Positions 12,701 through 23,581 of a stretch of 64,000 bases of DNA are shown here, one piece after another (position 1 is the stretch's first letter; the number at the start of each line of letters is the position of its first letter). The notes under the pieces are model-generated. The model searched no databases. It worked only from the letters and a program-made list of their open reading frames with translations, and was not told the DNA's origin. Location of the stretch: the NCBI RefSeq assembly GCF_014905175.1, contig NC_057793.1:1364001-1428000 (forward strand), given 5' to 3'. This DNA is from Aphidius gifuensis. Its lineage: Eukaryota; Arthropoda; Insecta; Hymenoptera; Braconidae. The position numbers were made by a program, and so were the translations under genes.

Positions 12701-15700
12701 AAAATAAAAAATCAAGTAATCGAGTTATTTATCATCATCATGTCTTGTTTTACTATATTGGGATAAATAAATCTACAAATTTTCCTAGAAAAGAATGATA
12801 ATCTTGCTCAACGACAAAAGTTGCTCGTCAAAGTTTCCATAAATGGTATTTATCAATTGATTTTTATTTAAAAAAAATAAACTTACGACACAATTTATTC
12901 CATATTTGTGACTTGGAAATTCAGCAATTTGAATGGCATTTTGAGGATCAGATATATCCCAAACACGTACATTTGGCATGTGTCCACATTCGCCAGTAAC
13001 TAGGAGTCTACCATCACCAGCAAGTGCAAGTGATGTCACTGTTTTTCTACATCCATTAAGTACATGTGTCTGTGTATTACTACGTGGATTAAAAAGTACA
13101 ATTGTACATCTGCAAAAAAAAATAAATAACAACATAATATCATCATCAAGATTACGCTCAACAGTCATATAAAAATTAAAATCTAATGAATATTTAAAAA
13201 CACAACAAAAGTGAAAAAAAGGAAAAGACTCTATTCTTTAATAGGGAATGCACAATCTATCAAGAGTGCAAAAAACATTTGTGGTATAATTCAAATTCAA
13301 AGCCAGCTTTCTCCATGATACCGGCAATCTTGTCACGCTTAATGAACACGAAATAAAAATTCAATACTCTGGTATAACTCGTCTATGACAATTTTCACAT
13401 TCTAATAAAAATTACTAAATGACTAAACATCAATAAAAAAAATCAGTATACCAATGATGATAACTTTCTTTCATGGTAAAATAATATTAAAGTTATCAAA
13501 TAATTTCGTGAGGATGAAATTGAATGTTAAGAAATAAAAAAAAACATATTAACATCATATGTTGATGATAAACTAGGTCAATAAGGAAGGGAAAAAATAG
13601 CAGGAGCTTTTCGCACGACCTGAGATACAACCTAGAGCCTTTCAACTTAACACATGAAAGTTGCTGTTGTTGTTTTGTTGATCTTTATAATTTATTATAT
13701 TTATTTACCGTTTTTGTTTTGTTATTTTATTTTTTTTTTCTAGATAAAAATATAATTAATGATTTAATGATCCAGGTAGAATTTAAACAATTGAAATTTA
13801 TAAATTAATTTGATGACATGATAATATTATCCTAGAGTTTTTTTTTTCTATTTAACATTGAGTTCATTGACTTTATTTTATGTTTATTATTAATAAATAA
13901 ATTCAAGAAATTGATGGAGTTATCTCTCAACGCAATCCAGCTGTTGTTGTTTAGATTTTTTCAAACATAAAAAAGGTAAAGTGGCATGAGTCAAGGTAAA
14001 AGAAGACGGAAATGTCTGAGTGTTTAAAAAAAAATATTATTCCTCAACTTACCCTGCAGGATATGCAACCAACTCACTAACAGTGTCGCAATCTAATGCT
14101 GCATTACTCGACACAGTCACGCCCAGCACACGTTCCAATTTAATCTGTAACAAATATATTTTATTATTATTATATTTAATATTTAATATATTTTATTATA
14201 TGAGTTATCAAAACAAACAAGTACTTGTTTTTAAACAGCATCAATATTGTGAAAACATGAAAATAATTTGTGTAATATATTTATTCAAAAAAAAAATAAA
14301 TAACAATAATTGAATTAAGAAAAAAATAATGCATGTTTATATATATGAAAGAATTCATAACGTGTGGCCCCTGTGACACAGTGTTCAAAAGCGTAGGTTT
14401 ACGTGTCACATTCGATACGCTGATATGTTAAAACGTGGGTTTCATGTGTTAGCGTAGGCGAATAAACTTGATCCACCGACAGGTAGTTTGTTGCTTGGAA
14501 GCAAAATAAGTGATATTAAATAAATAAAAAAAAAAACAACAACGTAATATCATAAAAAAATAATACAAGTAACAATGAAAAGATATTAAATTGTTAATAA
14601 TAATTATGTTTATGAATTGTGGCACCTGTGTGCAGTCGCACATTCTTGTATTTTTTATTTATTTAAATTTAACACATCAAACAGGAATCTAATCACGCAT
14701 TACGTGACTGTCTACATAATTACTTATGGTAAATATTTAAAGTAACAATAATAGTTACAGTGTTGAAAAAAAATAAAAGGCTATTTTTTAAGTGACAATC
14801 TTGAATGACCTTGATAAAATGAGGCTAGCTGGCATCATCATTTTATCTGAAGACAAATATTATAGATTTTTTAAACGAAAAAACCTCTTTTCTATTTTTT
14901 TTCTCATTTATTTTTTGTATTTTTGCAAAGTCAGCTGTTGTTTTTTATTATTTAAAGCATCTCTTTTATGTTTCTTTTTTTTTTGTTGTAACACACCTGA
15001 ATGTATATATTACCAGTTTCGAACAAGTCACGTAAAAGTGCTGGAGGAAATTTAATGTTTGATGCATAAAATTGTAGCTGTGTAGGACATGAAGTAGTGA
15101 CGCAAGCAAACTGCTAGGCCGAGTAAGAAGCAAGGTCCTAGGAATTATATTGCGTAACTGTATAAAATGTATAAAATTTATTTACAATATTACTTGAATA
15201 AGACCTACATCATCATCATCAACATCATCATCCTCCAACATTTTAAATAAACGTTTAAACTAATAAATATAAATCAATATTTATTATGAATAATTAAAAA
15301 AAATATTATTAAATTTAATGCTTATTTTTATTTATATTTTTTTAAATGATAATTTATTTGAAAATTGCATGATGAGTTTTAATATGATGACATGATTTTA
15401 ACAGAGCAAAGGAGTGGAATTGACGAGGCAATTTGTGGTCCCACGCGATAAACTAATTTACGCAAATATAGCTTATACATAATATAAAAAAATAAAAAAA
15501 ATATAAACTATCTAAAAGAGGGTTTGAGTATTCGAGGTAAGCCACACCCGTGTGTACTAACAACTCAGTCATTCGTTAACATCAAATTGAATATTGTGTT
15601 ACATTGGTGCAATGACCCACCAATATAAATTACATTTTTAAATAAATAAAATTGCATTTTATAATAGTCTAGTTTCGAAACTATAAAAAGCCATATTTTT

Positions 15701-18617
15701 AAAATTTTTTAATCCTCACTAGTGCAGCCCTTCAGGGTCTCGGAGGGTCGCTTGACATGAAAATCTTATTTGTTGTTTATATATTTTTGTGTCATTGACG
15801 AGACCGCGCTAAAGAATATTATTATAATGAAAAAAATTGTTATTAAATTAGGCCTCAATACTGCCTACGGTCTTTGGCATGGGAATAATAACCTTTCTCC
15901 TTGGATTATTTGGTCCGGCTTCAAATCCGCGTAGGATATAGTTACAATTTTTTTTTTTATATATAATTTTTTTTTATGTTTATTATATCTATTTATCATG
16001 AGTTTTTTTTTTTTAAATTTATTATTTCTTTCTTTCTAGTAGTTTAATTTGTAATTTTTATCAACTCTTATTATTATTTTTATTAAATAATCATATGTCT
16101 ATTTGCAAATAATAACATTCAAGGTTTTTTAATTTTTTTTTTTTTTTTTATATTACGTACGTCGTAGGCTGGTTTGTTTTCCTTGTCTCGTGTCAATTGA
16201 TTGTTGATATTTTTAGTATTAATCAGAGACATTTTTTAATCACTTTAATGTACACAATTTTTTTATCGATTAATTTTCATGATCTTGACCCTCGAATAAG
16301 CTTCTATTATCTGACAATAACTGTACATTATTATTGTTATTTTATTATGTATTAGATTTCTTTTTTTTTTTTTTTTGATATTTTATTTCATCACTTGGAT
16401 CACTTGGAGGTCTTCACTTGAACATTTTCCACTGCGGTTAATTCCTTTTTTTTTTTTTACTTTTTTTATGATGTAAATTGTTGGTTGTTTTTTTTTTGTA
16501 ATGAATGAGATTATGTATTTTTTTTTTAACAAATTCACAGGGCACCGAGTGTCAGCTGCGACTGCGAGCTCTATACTGAGACTGCTCATGATTTCTTTCA
16601 CGTTTGTTGCTGTATGTAGTGTTTTTTTTTTATTTATTTATTTTTTTATTCTTTCTTTCCCCACTTTTATAGTAGTTTATTTTATTTTTTACTTATAAAT
16701 GTTTTTTATTTATTTTTTGTAAAGGTATATCAATCGGTAAACTCGGTGGATTGTCATATACGACGACTCACCTTTGCATACCAATTCATTATGCAAAAAT
16801 CATTTTTAAAAAAAATATAAATAATCATTTTTTTTTTCTTCTTTTATTATGTTGTTTTTTTAAATTATAAATAAAAAAAAATTGTTCCAATGACATTGTC
16901 CTGATATTTAAATGACTATTTTACATTTTATCTTGTTAATTTTTTTTTTTTTTTTAAACAGAGAAAGTCATTTGTAATTTTGTTTAAAAAAAAATTATTC
17001 ATAATAAATGAGTAAATTATATATTTATGCAATTTACATTTAATTTCATAGTATTTTTTGTTACTCAATATTTGATGATATGTATCGACAAGATAAAATA
17101 ACATAATAATATTTCGAAATTTTCTTTTCAAGGTTAAAAATCTCAACAACTATTAAAACATTTCGATTCATAATTTTGGTCATTCATAAATGTAACCAGC
17201 ACACAAAAATTTGAGTAAAAAAAAAAAATTAAATAAATAAACCACCCACACAAAGGTGGGTTAATTTAAATGAAATTAATATTATTTTTTTTATTTGACT
17301 GACACGAAATACGTGGGTCGTCAATACTTAGCAATATTTGCAATCGAAACTTGAATTGATAAACTTTTACTTTTTTTTATTTCTATTTTTCTCTTTCAAT
17401 CATTAATGTTGTTATTTTTTTTTTTGCAGTATATTTTCAATTACTTTCGTCTTGGTTTAATGTGTTTTTTTTGCATTGATATTTCAATATAGAAATACCG
17501 GATAAAAACAACTCGTGATTTTTTTTTTTTCGATGCAAGTTTTCTCTGGAGTAAACGATTAAAGTTAGTGAAGGCCAAAACAGCAGTATTGTTACAATCG
17601 ATAGATCGTACCGTTACTCAGTATGGTACAGGAAATCACATTGACACGTGTACTAGAAACGCAGTTGATAAACATTTTTTTTTTTTTAACTATTTTTAAA
17701 TTCTATTACAATACCGAATAAAGTAAGTATCCTCGTTTTATCTTTACCATATTTAAAGGATCATTTCATTGAACACGTGTGACCTTGATTTACAATTATT
17801 TCAAACATTTATCTTTTGATTTGATATATTTTTTTTCTTCCTTCCTGTTTTTTTAATATTCCAAATTTGTATTATTATTTATAAATTATAAATTATATAC
17901 TTTTATATTAACAAATTAATCATTTGAATTTATTTTTAACCTTCAATTAATTTTTCATTATTTTTTTATATTTTATATTAATTTTAAAATTTATTTTAGT
18001 TTTATTTTCTAAATAAACTTGTTTAAAGTTAATAATAATCTTTCTTTTTTTTTTTTTTTTGTAATTATTTTGTTTTCTTGATGATTTTATAATTATATTG
18101 ATTATTTATTTTTTTTTCTATTCGTATTTATTTTCAGTCTTAAATGAATTTTATTTTAATTTTTTTTCATGATTATTTTGATTATATTTATTTCAACTTT
18201 AATTTTTTGATCTCAATGTATAATAAATTGTTTTAAAAAATTATTTTTACTAGCTATTTTTTGAACAATTTAAATCCTAATTTTTATTGATTTTATTTTT
18301 TGATAATTTTATAATTATACTGATGATTTTTCCGTTGGTATTTATCAATTTATTTTCATGCTAAAAAAATCCAACGACGATTTGAGTTGAACGATCGAAA
18401 GAGCCGAGTTAAAAGTCACAAGAGGTCGCTATCAACTTGTCGGCATGTATCTTCTGAAAGGTTTATTTAAAAAAAAAAAAAAAAAAAAATACAAAAACAC
18501 AAAGATTCACCGATTAATCAACATAGCTGTACTCACTCTATCCTGTATCCTGACGTTCTCCTGACCCCGTTTGAGACTGGGTGCCCTAAGGACCTTGCTG
18601 GTCAACGGTGGATCCAT
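3745..18617 (-). CDS. Wdr62: WDR62/MAPKBP1-family WD40 scaffold protein, complete coding sequence in 15 exons
   Basis: Coding exons in transcript order: 18617-18537, 14144-14053, 13109-12887, 12208-9776, 9652-9587, 9335-9237, 8991-8537, 8466-8322, 8241-6000, 5614-5468, 5352-5210, 5148-4953, 4867-4738, 4646-4468, 3911-3745. Together they give 2,266 codons with the stop and no frame break. The N terminus reads MDPPLTSKVLRAPSLKR, then KLERVLGVTVSSNAALDCD, as in vertebrate MAPKBP1. Residues about 30-740 form the tandem WD40 propellers (GSQHDMIVNVWDW, TVGNRHVKFWYLE, SASRDRLIHVF, SGDGCIFIWK). A long Ser/Asn/Asp-rich disordered region follows, then the helix NREELQRRIEETRRKLQS and a conserved C-terminal segment. 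Family members scaffold JNK signalling and act at spindle poles and centrioles. It is much longer than human MAPKBP1 (about 1,500 residues), mainly through one 2.2-kb low-complexity exon. The 60-100 nt exons may be optional; all are multiples of three or phase-matched. Confidence 0.95.
13110..14052 (-). other. Wdr62: Second coding intron of the WDR62-like gene, with a coding-like remnant
   Basis: This intron separates exons 14144-14053 and 13109-12887. It is A/T rich apart from 13260-13350, where the minus strand reads as a short open frame with non-AT-biased codons that ends in TGA. That patch is not needed by the gene model, since exons on either side join in frame without it. Confidence 0.6.
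14145..18536 (-). other. Wdr62: First coding intron of the WDR62-like gene
   Basis: The intron runs from a GTGAGT donor (reverse strand, ending at 18536) to an AG acceptor at 14145-14146 and joins codons in phase 0. It is mostly A/T with long T tracts. GC-richer patches occur at 14345-14460, 15080-15150, 15410-15610, 15715-15950, 16540-16600 and 17550-17660. They could be enhancers or degraded repeats; I recognise no gene in them. Confidence 0.7.
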
Positions 18618-20574
18618 TTTCAATCAATTCCAATAATTTAACAATAATTATTAAACACCAATAGGCAATCACTATCGTCACGTATTCATCATCAAGCCCT
18701 CAATTCACATCTGTAAAAAAAAAAATCAATAAATTCATTATAGTAATTTTAATATACTCAAGTACATCATTGACTAGATTTTTTTTCTTTAAATTAAAAC
18801 GAAGGTTTAAAAACAACAACTCAATAATTATTTATTTTTAAATAATTAAAAAATTAATAACATAATTAACAACAAGTGTCTGTAATGTATCAAACCCACG
18901 CAAGTAATAAAAACATTTAGAAAAAAATTTATACGGACACAATCCACACCTTAAAAAAATGTTAATTTAATAACATATCAATAATTTGATACAATGCTAG
19001 TTAATAATAATAACAACAAATGGTATTTGCCATCGTTGACAAATGGTGCATTACCAAATGATTTATTCTATTTTTAATTTTAAAACCCACTAAGTAGCCA
19101 AAGAATTATTCCCCACCTTCATGCCTATGATTGTTCTTTTTTTCTATTTTTAATATTTTCATTACTTTTTCTCTCCCTGTCTCTCCCTGTCTCTCCTTTT
19201 ATTATTTATTTTTTTTCTACATTCATTCGATTCACCAGTCCAAATAATGAACGTCTTGATCGTCATAGCATTAATTTAAATCTATACGCATCAACGAAAT
19301 GCATTGAATCCGACCAACCATCCTAAATCATCATCATCATCATCGAAACGATCGAAAGTTTTATTCCTAATTTATTCAAATATATTCTCCTACTGTAAAT
19401 AATATATCCATCATTTAAATACGTTATTCATTATTATATCTATTGTTTTTTTATTTTTTTTTTTTTATGTTTAAATAAATATTAACACAAAAAAACAGCT
19501 AAGCTGTGTGGTGGTTACATGATTATTTTCAGAGGTAACCAAGAGAAAAGCGGTATCGAGAGCGTGAGAATCTCAATGACCTGACATCCAGGTATTTTTT
19601 TTTATTCTTCCTTAGTTGTTGTTCTATTACTACACGTTTACTATTACTATTTTTTTTTTTATATTAAAAACAAAGTAACCAATTTTATCGAGACACAAAA
19701 GTCTCTTCCTGAATGTGATTTGTTTTACATTCCCATATTAAACACCATCAATGTATAATACACAAACAATAACAAATACTACAATAAGGCGTTGGGAATA
19801 AGTGCGAACAATTTGTCTTTGATTTTAAAATTTTAAATATAATTTTACTGTTTTATATTTGCAGAAAATAGAGTTAACTTTTTAAGGTATTCTTGAATAT
19901 TTTACTTGGACTTGTTTTATATATTTTTTTTTTCAATTTTTATTTTCTATATTTATCATTTGATAAGTATGGAGTGTAACTTCACTTAAGGCACGTAGAA
20001 AATACGTGTACTGACTTTATGTTTTTTTTATTTTTTGTAACATACGAGTAAATGTTGTTATTATTTTTTTTTTTTTTTTAGTAAGTATATTGTGTGACAC
20101 GTCTGGACCGACGACGACGACGACAAGCAGTGTCAAGGCTTGTCTTTTATTTCAGAAAGTGAATGACCGACTAGCAAAAAGAAAAAATAGAAAATAAAAT
20201 GTGTATGAGATTTAATGGAGAAATAAAAAAGTTAATCAATGAGAATGTAATAAAATGAAGTGCAAGAGATCATCAAATAAATTGTTGATCAATGTCTTCG
20301 TTCTCAATTCAATTGGAATCCAAACCAGGCTTTCAACATGAGCCAGGTACTATTTCCGAGACATCTATTTCCATTTGAATACCATTGTCGTATTCGAGGA
20401 ATTATTTTGGTTTGACAAAAGCATCGAGATAAATTATTTTAACAATTATTGTTATCTGTATGAAAAAAAAAAATTAATGAAAAAAGGACATTTGAATATT
20501 TTATTATGAATTATTTGAAAAATTAATTGAATATCCAAATGAATTTATAAACAATCAAATAGTTGAATAAATTT

Positions 20575-21260
20575 TAATATTTTTACAACAATAAATGATT
20601 GTTTAAATAATTAAATTATTTGTTTAAAAAAAAAAATTATTTGAAAAAAAAATTGATTTAATCTATTTTGGGATAAATTATTATTAAAGAATTAATAAAA
20701 ATAAATAAATAAAAAAATATAAATTAAATAAATAAACGAATATATTAATAAATAAATGAATTTGAAAATTTTTACAACAATAAATAATTGTTTAAATAAT
20801 AAACTTATTTGTTCAAAGAAAAATAAAAAAATTAATTTTATAATTTTGAGATAAATTCCTAAAAAAATTAATTAAATAATTTAATTATTAAATAAATTTA
20901 TTAATAAACAAATAAACTAATTAATTACACAATTTATATATTTTTTTGTTAATAAATTATTGTTTAAATAATAAATTTAATTGTTAAAAAAGGATGATTT
21001 GAAAAAAAAATTAATTTAATTATTTTGGGATAAATTGTTAAAGAATTAATTAAATAAATAAATAATTAAATGATAAATTTAATAAATAAATAGAAAAACA
21101 AATAAATGAATAAATAATTTAAATATTTATATAGCAAATAATTGTTTAAATAATAAATTAACTTCCTAAAAAGAAAAATGATTTGAAAAAAATTTGATTT
21201 TATTATTTTAGGATAAGTTATTAAAAAATTAATTAAACAAATAAATAAATAGATAAATAA
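20575..21260. repeat. Degenerate tandem repeat, about 180-190 bp period, about 4 copies
   Basis: The block AATAATTGTTTAAATAATAAA recurs near 20590, 20780, 20955 and 21130. Each copy is followed by a similar order of motifs: a run of A with GATTTGAAAAA, then TTTTGGGATAAATT, then AAAGAATTAAT and an AAATAAATA tract. Copies are diverged and trimmed. No coding capacity. Confidence 0.7.
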
Positions 21261-21905
21261 ATAAATAAATAAATCAAAATATCTATAAAACAATAAACAA
21301 TAAAATATCAATACTAAAAATAATATAAAAAAAAATAATAATAAAATATTATAAAATATAATAGACAATGTGTAATTTAATTATCATTATAATCTTAAAC
21401 TTGAACGGTAGTACTTAACCCTATAATAACGATAATAATCAATAATAATAACAGTGCGTTAGTTGGTCATTAACTTGATAAATTTATCTCAATAACAAAT
21501 CACCGATTATAATATTTTTTTAACAACAAAACAATGAAGAATAATAAACCACCAACACATCCGTTATAAATGTCAAAAAAATAAAATAAAAATAATAAAA
21601 ACAATATAAAAAAACAAATTGACCTAATAACTGTATAATATTTTGATACCCTGTTCTTAATTTTTATTATCCTATTTTTATTATTATAAACAATCTTACA
21701 TAAATATAAAAACCCACTTGTCAATAATAAACTTTTCCATCTAAAAATTCTACAACTTTGCTAGTGCAAAACTATACACTAAATTTAATTTTTTTCTTTT
21801 CTATTTTACAATTTAATTTTCACACACAATGTTGTTAATAATAATAAACAATTTTTTAAATATAAAATGTAGATCTAGTGAATTGTTGAGAGTGTTCACA
21901 CTCAC

Positions 21906-22000
21906 CGCACATTCAGCTGGACAAACACTGGAATGCCATCAATGAAAAAACAATAAAAATAATGATAAGAGATAAAAAAAAAAAAAAAAAAGTCAAATCA
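21906..22000 (-). other. Wdr62: Candidate 5' non-coding exon end of the WDR62-like gene
   Basis: Reading the minus strand, the sequence GCTGAATGTGCG is followed by a consensus donor GTGAGTGTGA at 21905-21896. The matching acceptor would be the TTTACAG near 18711, just upstream of the ATG exon. The 5' limit of the exon cannot be seen and the right boundary given is nominal. This is inferred from splice-site quality alone. Confidence 0.25.
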
Positions 22001-22204
22001 ATATTATTTTATTATTTATTAAAATTGATTTTCTTGATATATGATTATGACAAATAAAATCGTTTTGTATTTTGTCGTGTGACGTATCTTTGGAGCAACA
22101 AAATAATTGTAAAAATTTATCACGACCCGCGCGAGTCATCAAACAAACTGAGGTATTATTATTAATATATATTAAAAAATATAAATTATATATTTAATCC
22201 AAGG

Positions 22205-22222
22205 CACACACACACACACACA
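22205..22222. repeat. CA dinucleotide microsatellite
   Basis: A run of nine CA units, uninterrupted, in the spacer upstream of the WDR62-like gene. Confidence 0.85.
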
Positions 22223-22875
22223 CTTTACTCCACACCACTTTTTTATTTATTAAATATATAAAAAAATATATCTTTTTTTTATTATCATTGTGTATGAATA
22301 TATATTGTTTATCTTTGTTACACTTTAATACACTTGCAGTTATGACTCGTTTTTTTTTTTTTCTACTGGCTGCTGCTAAGAGACACCACACACAAGCACT
22401 CAAGTCTCAACACAGGTGAGTCCTCCAAGTCCTCCTCCAAAAATCCAAACACACAAACACACGTACACATAAATAAAGCACTCGGTAATGTTCGTTTATG
22501 TTCGGTTTTTTTTTCAACTGGTTATTAAGTATTGCCAATTTATTAAATTAACAAAAAATATTTCTAGGGAAGTTGTGGGGGATTTTCTGCATTATTTGCT
22601 GATGATAGTTCTACTTTATCGACTGTTAATACTTTATATTTTTATGGTTTGAACTTTGAACTATCTCCACCACCGCTGTGGGGATCTCAATCGGTAAATA
22701 ATTGAACACAATATTTAATTAATTTAATAATAACATTGATATAATTAAAATTGAAAAATTATTTTATTTGCCTTGAAAAAGAAGTAACTGAATTTACAAT
22801 GTTAGAAACGGAATTATTTGATTGTCCAAAAAAAAAAAAAAAGTGTTACGTCAATTGTTCATAATAATAGTTAGT

Positions 22876-22997
22876 AAAGTTAGAGAAAGGTTGGAGAAAT
22901 TTTTCCGCCGCATTTCTCCGACCATGGATCATTTTTGGAAAAAGATGGAGAAAAAGCAGAGAAAGGTGAACGAAAGGCGGAGAAAAATTTCCACCAG
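22876..22997. repeat. Short mobile-element-like fragment rich in GGAGAAA/TTTCTCC
   Basis: The stretch is more GC rich than its surroundings and carries several GGAGAAA motifs and their complements (GGTTGGAGAAATTTTTCCGC, GCATTTCTCCGACC, GGCGGAGAAAAATTTCC). Its right edge, ATTTCCACCAGGGCACC, shares the core ATTTNCACCAGG with the terminal repeat of the insertion at 37026-37137. No matching left end is visible, so it looks truncated. An open frame across it is Lys/Arg-rich and probably fortuitous. Confidence 0.4.
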
Positions 22998-23346
22998 GGC
23001 ACCTAACGTTGTAATTGCTTCTATACCTTTATCAGTTTTTTTTTACCAATGATACGATTCTTTGGCATGTATCGAAAAATTTATTAATGGTTCATCAATT
23101 GTGCCTGTTGCAATGTTGCAACTCAATTTCTCCATGGTTTTTTATTTTTCCTATGTCATCCAAATTAACATCATGCTCATATAAACGTAAAGACGATATT
23201 CTTAAACATATATCATTATTCTAATATAAATTACGTTTTTGTTTTGCTATCTCATTGTACTTTTTTATATACAGAATGTTATAAATGAGTCTTATTTTAT
23301 AAAATATTTTTCGTAATAACTTAATTTATCGTAATTGATAATAACG

Positions 23347-23466
23347 TTTTGGTCAAGCGGGCAGGAATTACCCGTTTATCGCCTCGAATTTGTGGCGTAA
23401 AGTATGTGATTGTCGCCCAACAAATTCTTGCCAACAAACGGGTGTTTCCCGCCCGCTCAACCAAAA
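23347..23466. mobile_element. MITE-like terminal-inverted-repeat element, 120 bp
   Basis: The left end TTTTGGTCAAGCGGGCAGG..ACCCGTTT and the right end AAACGGGT..CCCGCCCGCTCAACCAAAA are imperfect inverted copies about 31 bp long. The core (GTTTATCGCCTCGAATTTGTGGCG...) has no coding potential. Higher GC than the flanks supports an inserted element. No clear target-site duplication is visible. Confidence 0.6.
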
Positions 23467-23581
23467 AACAGTACATGTGTGTTACGTGGGCACCATGTGA
23501 ATGATTCTCTCTTAATATTGAATATTAAATATTATTTATTTATTTTTGGTAACAGTTATATATTATTATTTTTTTTTTAAT

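Larger units (their letters stand above)
18618..23581. other. Spacer between the WDR62-like start and the synaptotagmin stop, with probable 5' UTR and promoter
   Basis: Both neighbours are on the minus strand, so this holds the WDR62-like promoter side and the synaptotagmin 3' flank. A reverse-strand acceptor (TTTTTACAG) near 18711 suggests that the ATG exon begins there and that a non-coding first exon lies upstream. A strong reverse-strand GTGAGT donor at 21900-21905 could end such an exon. The spacer also holds a tandem repeat at 20575-21260, a CA run at 22205-22222 and two small inverted-repeat-type elements near 22.9 and 23.4 kb. Confidence 0.5.

Noticed and set aside
15850..15945. Possible tRNA-like fold (CCTAC..GTAGG ends with GGCTTCAAATCC)
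   Set aside because: Only five acceptor pairs form, the T stem does not pair and no anticodon arm is clear, so I do not call a tRNA gene or SINE.
19984..20012. TAAGGCAC, the same first eight bases as the miR-124 family
   Set aside because: The match ends after the seed and the surroundings do not form a proper precursor hairpin.
22822..23052. Lys/Arg-rich open frame of 76 codons
   Set aside because: It covers a mobile-element-like fragment with repeated GGAGAAA words, which force a Lys/Glu/Arg-rich translation.
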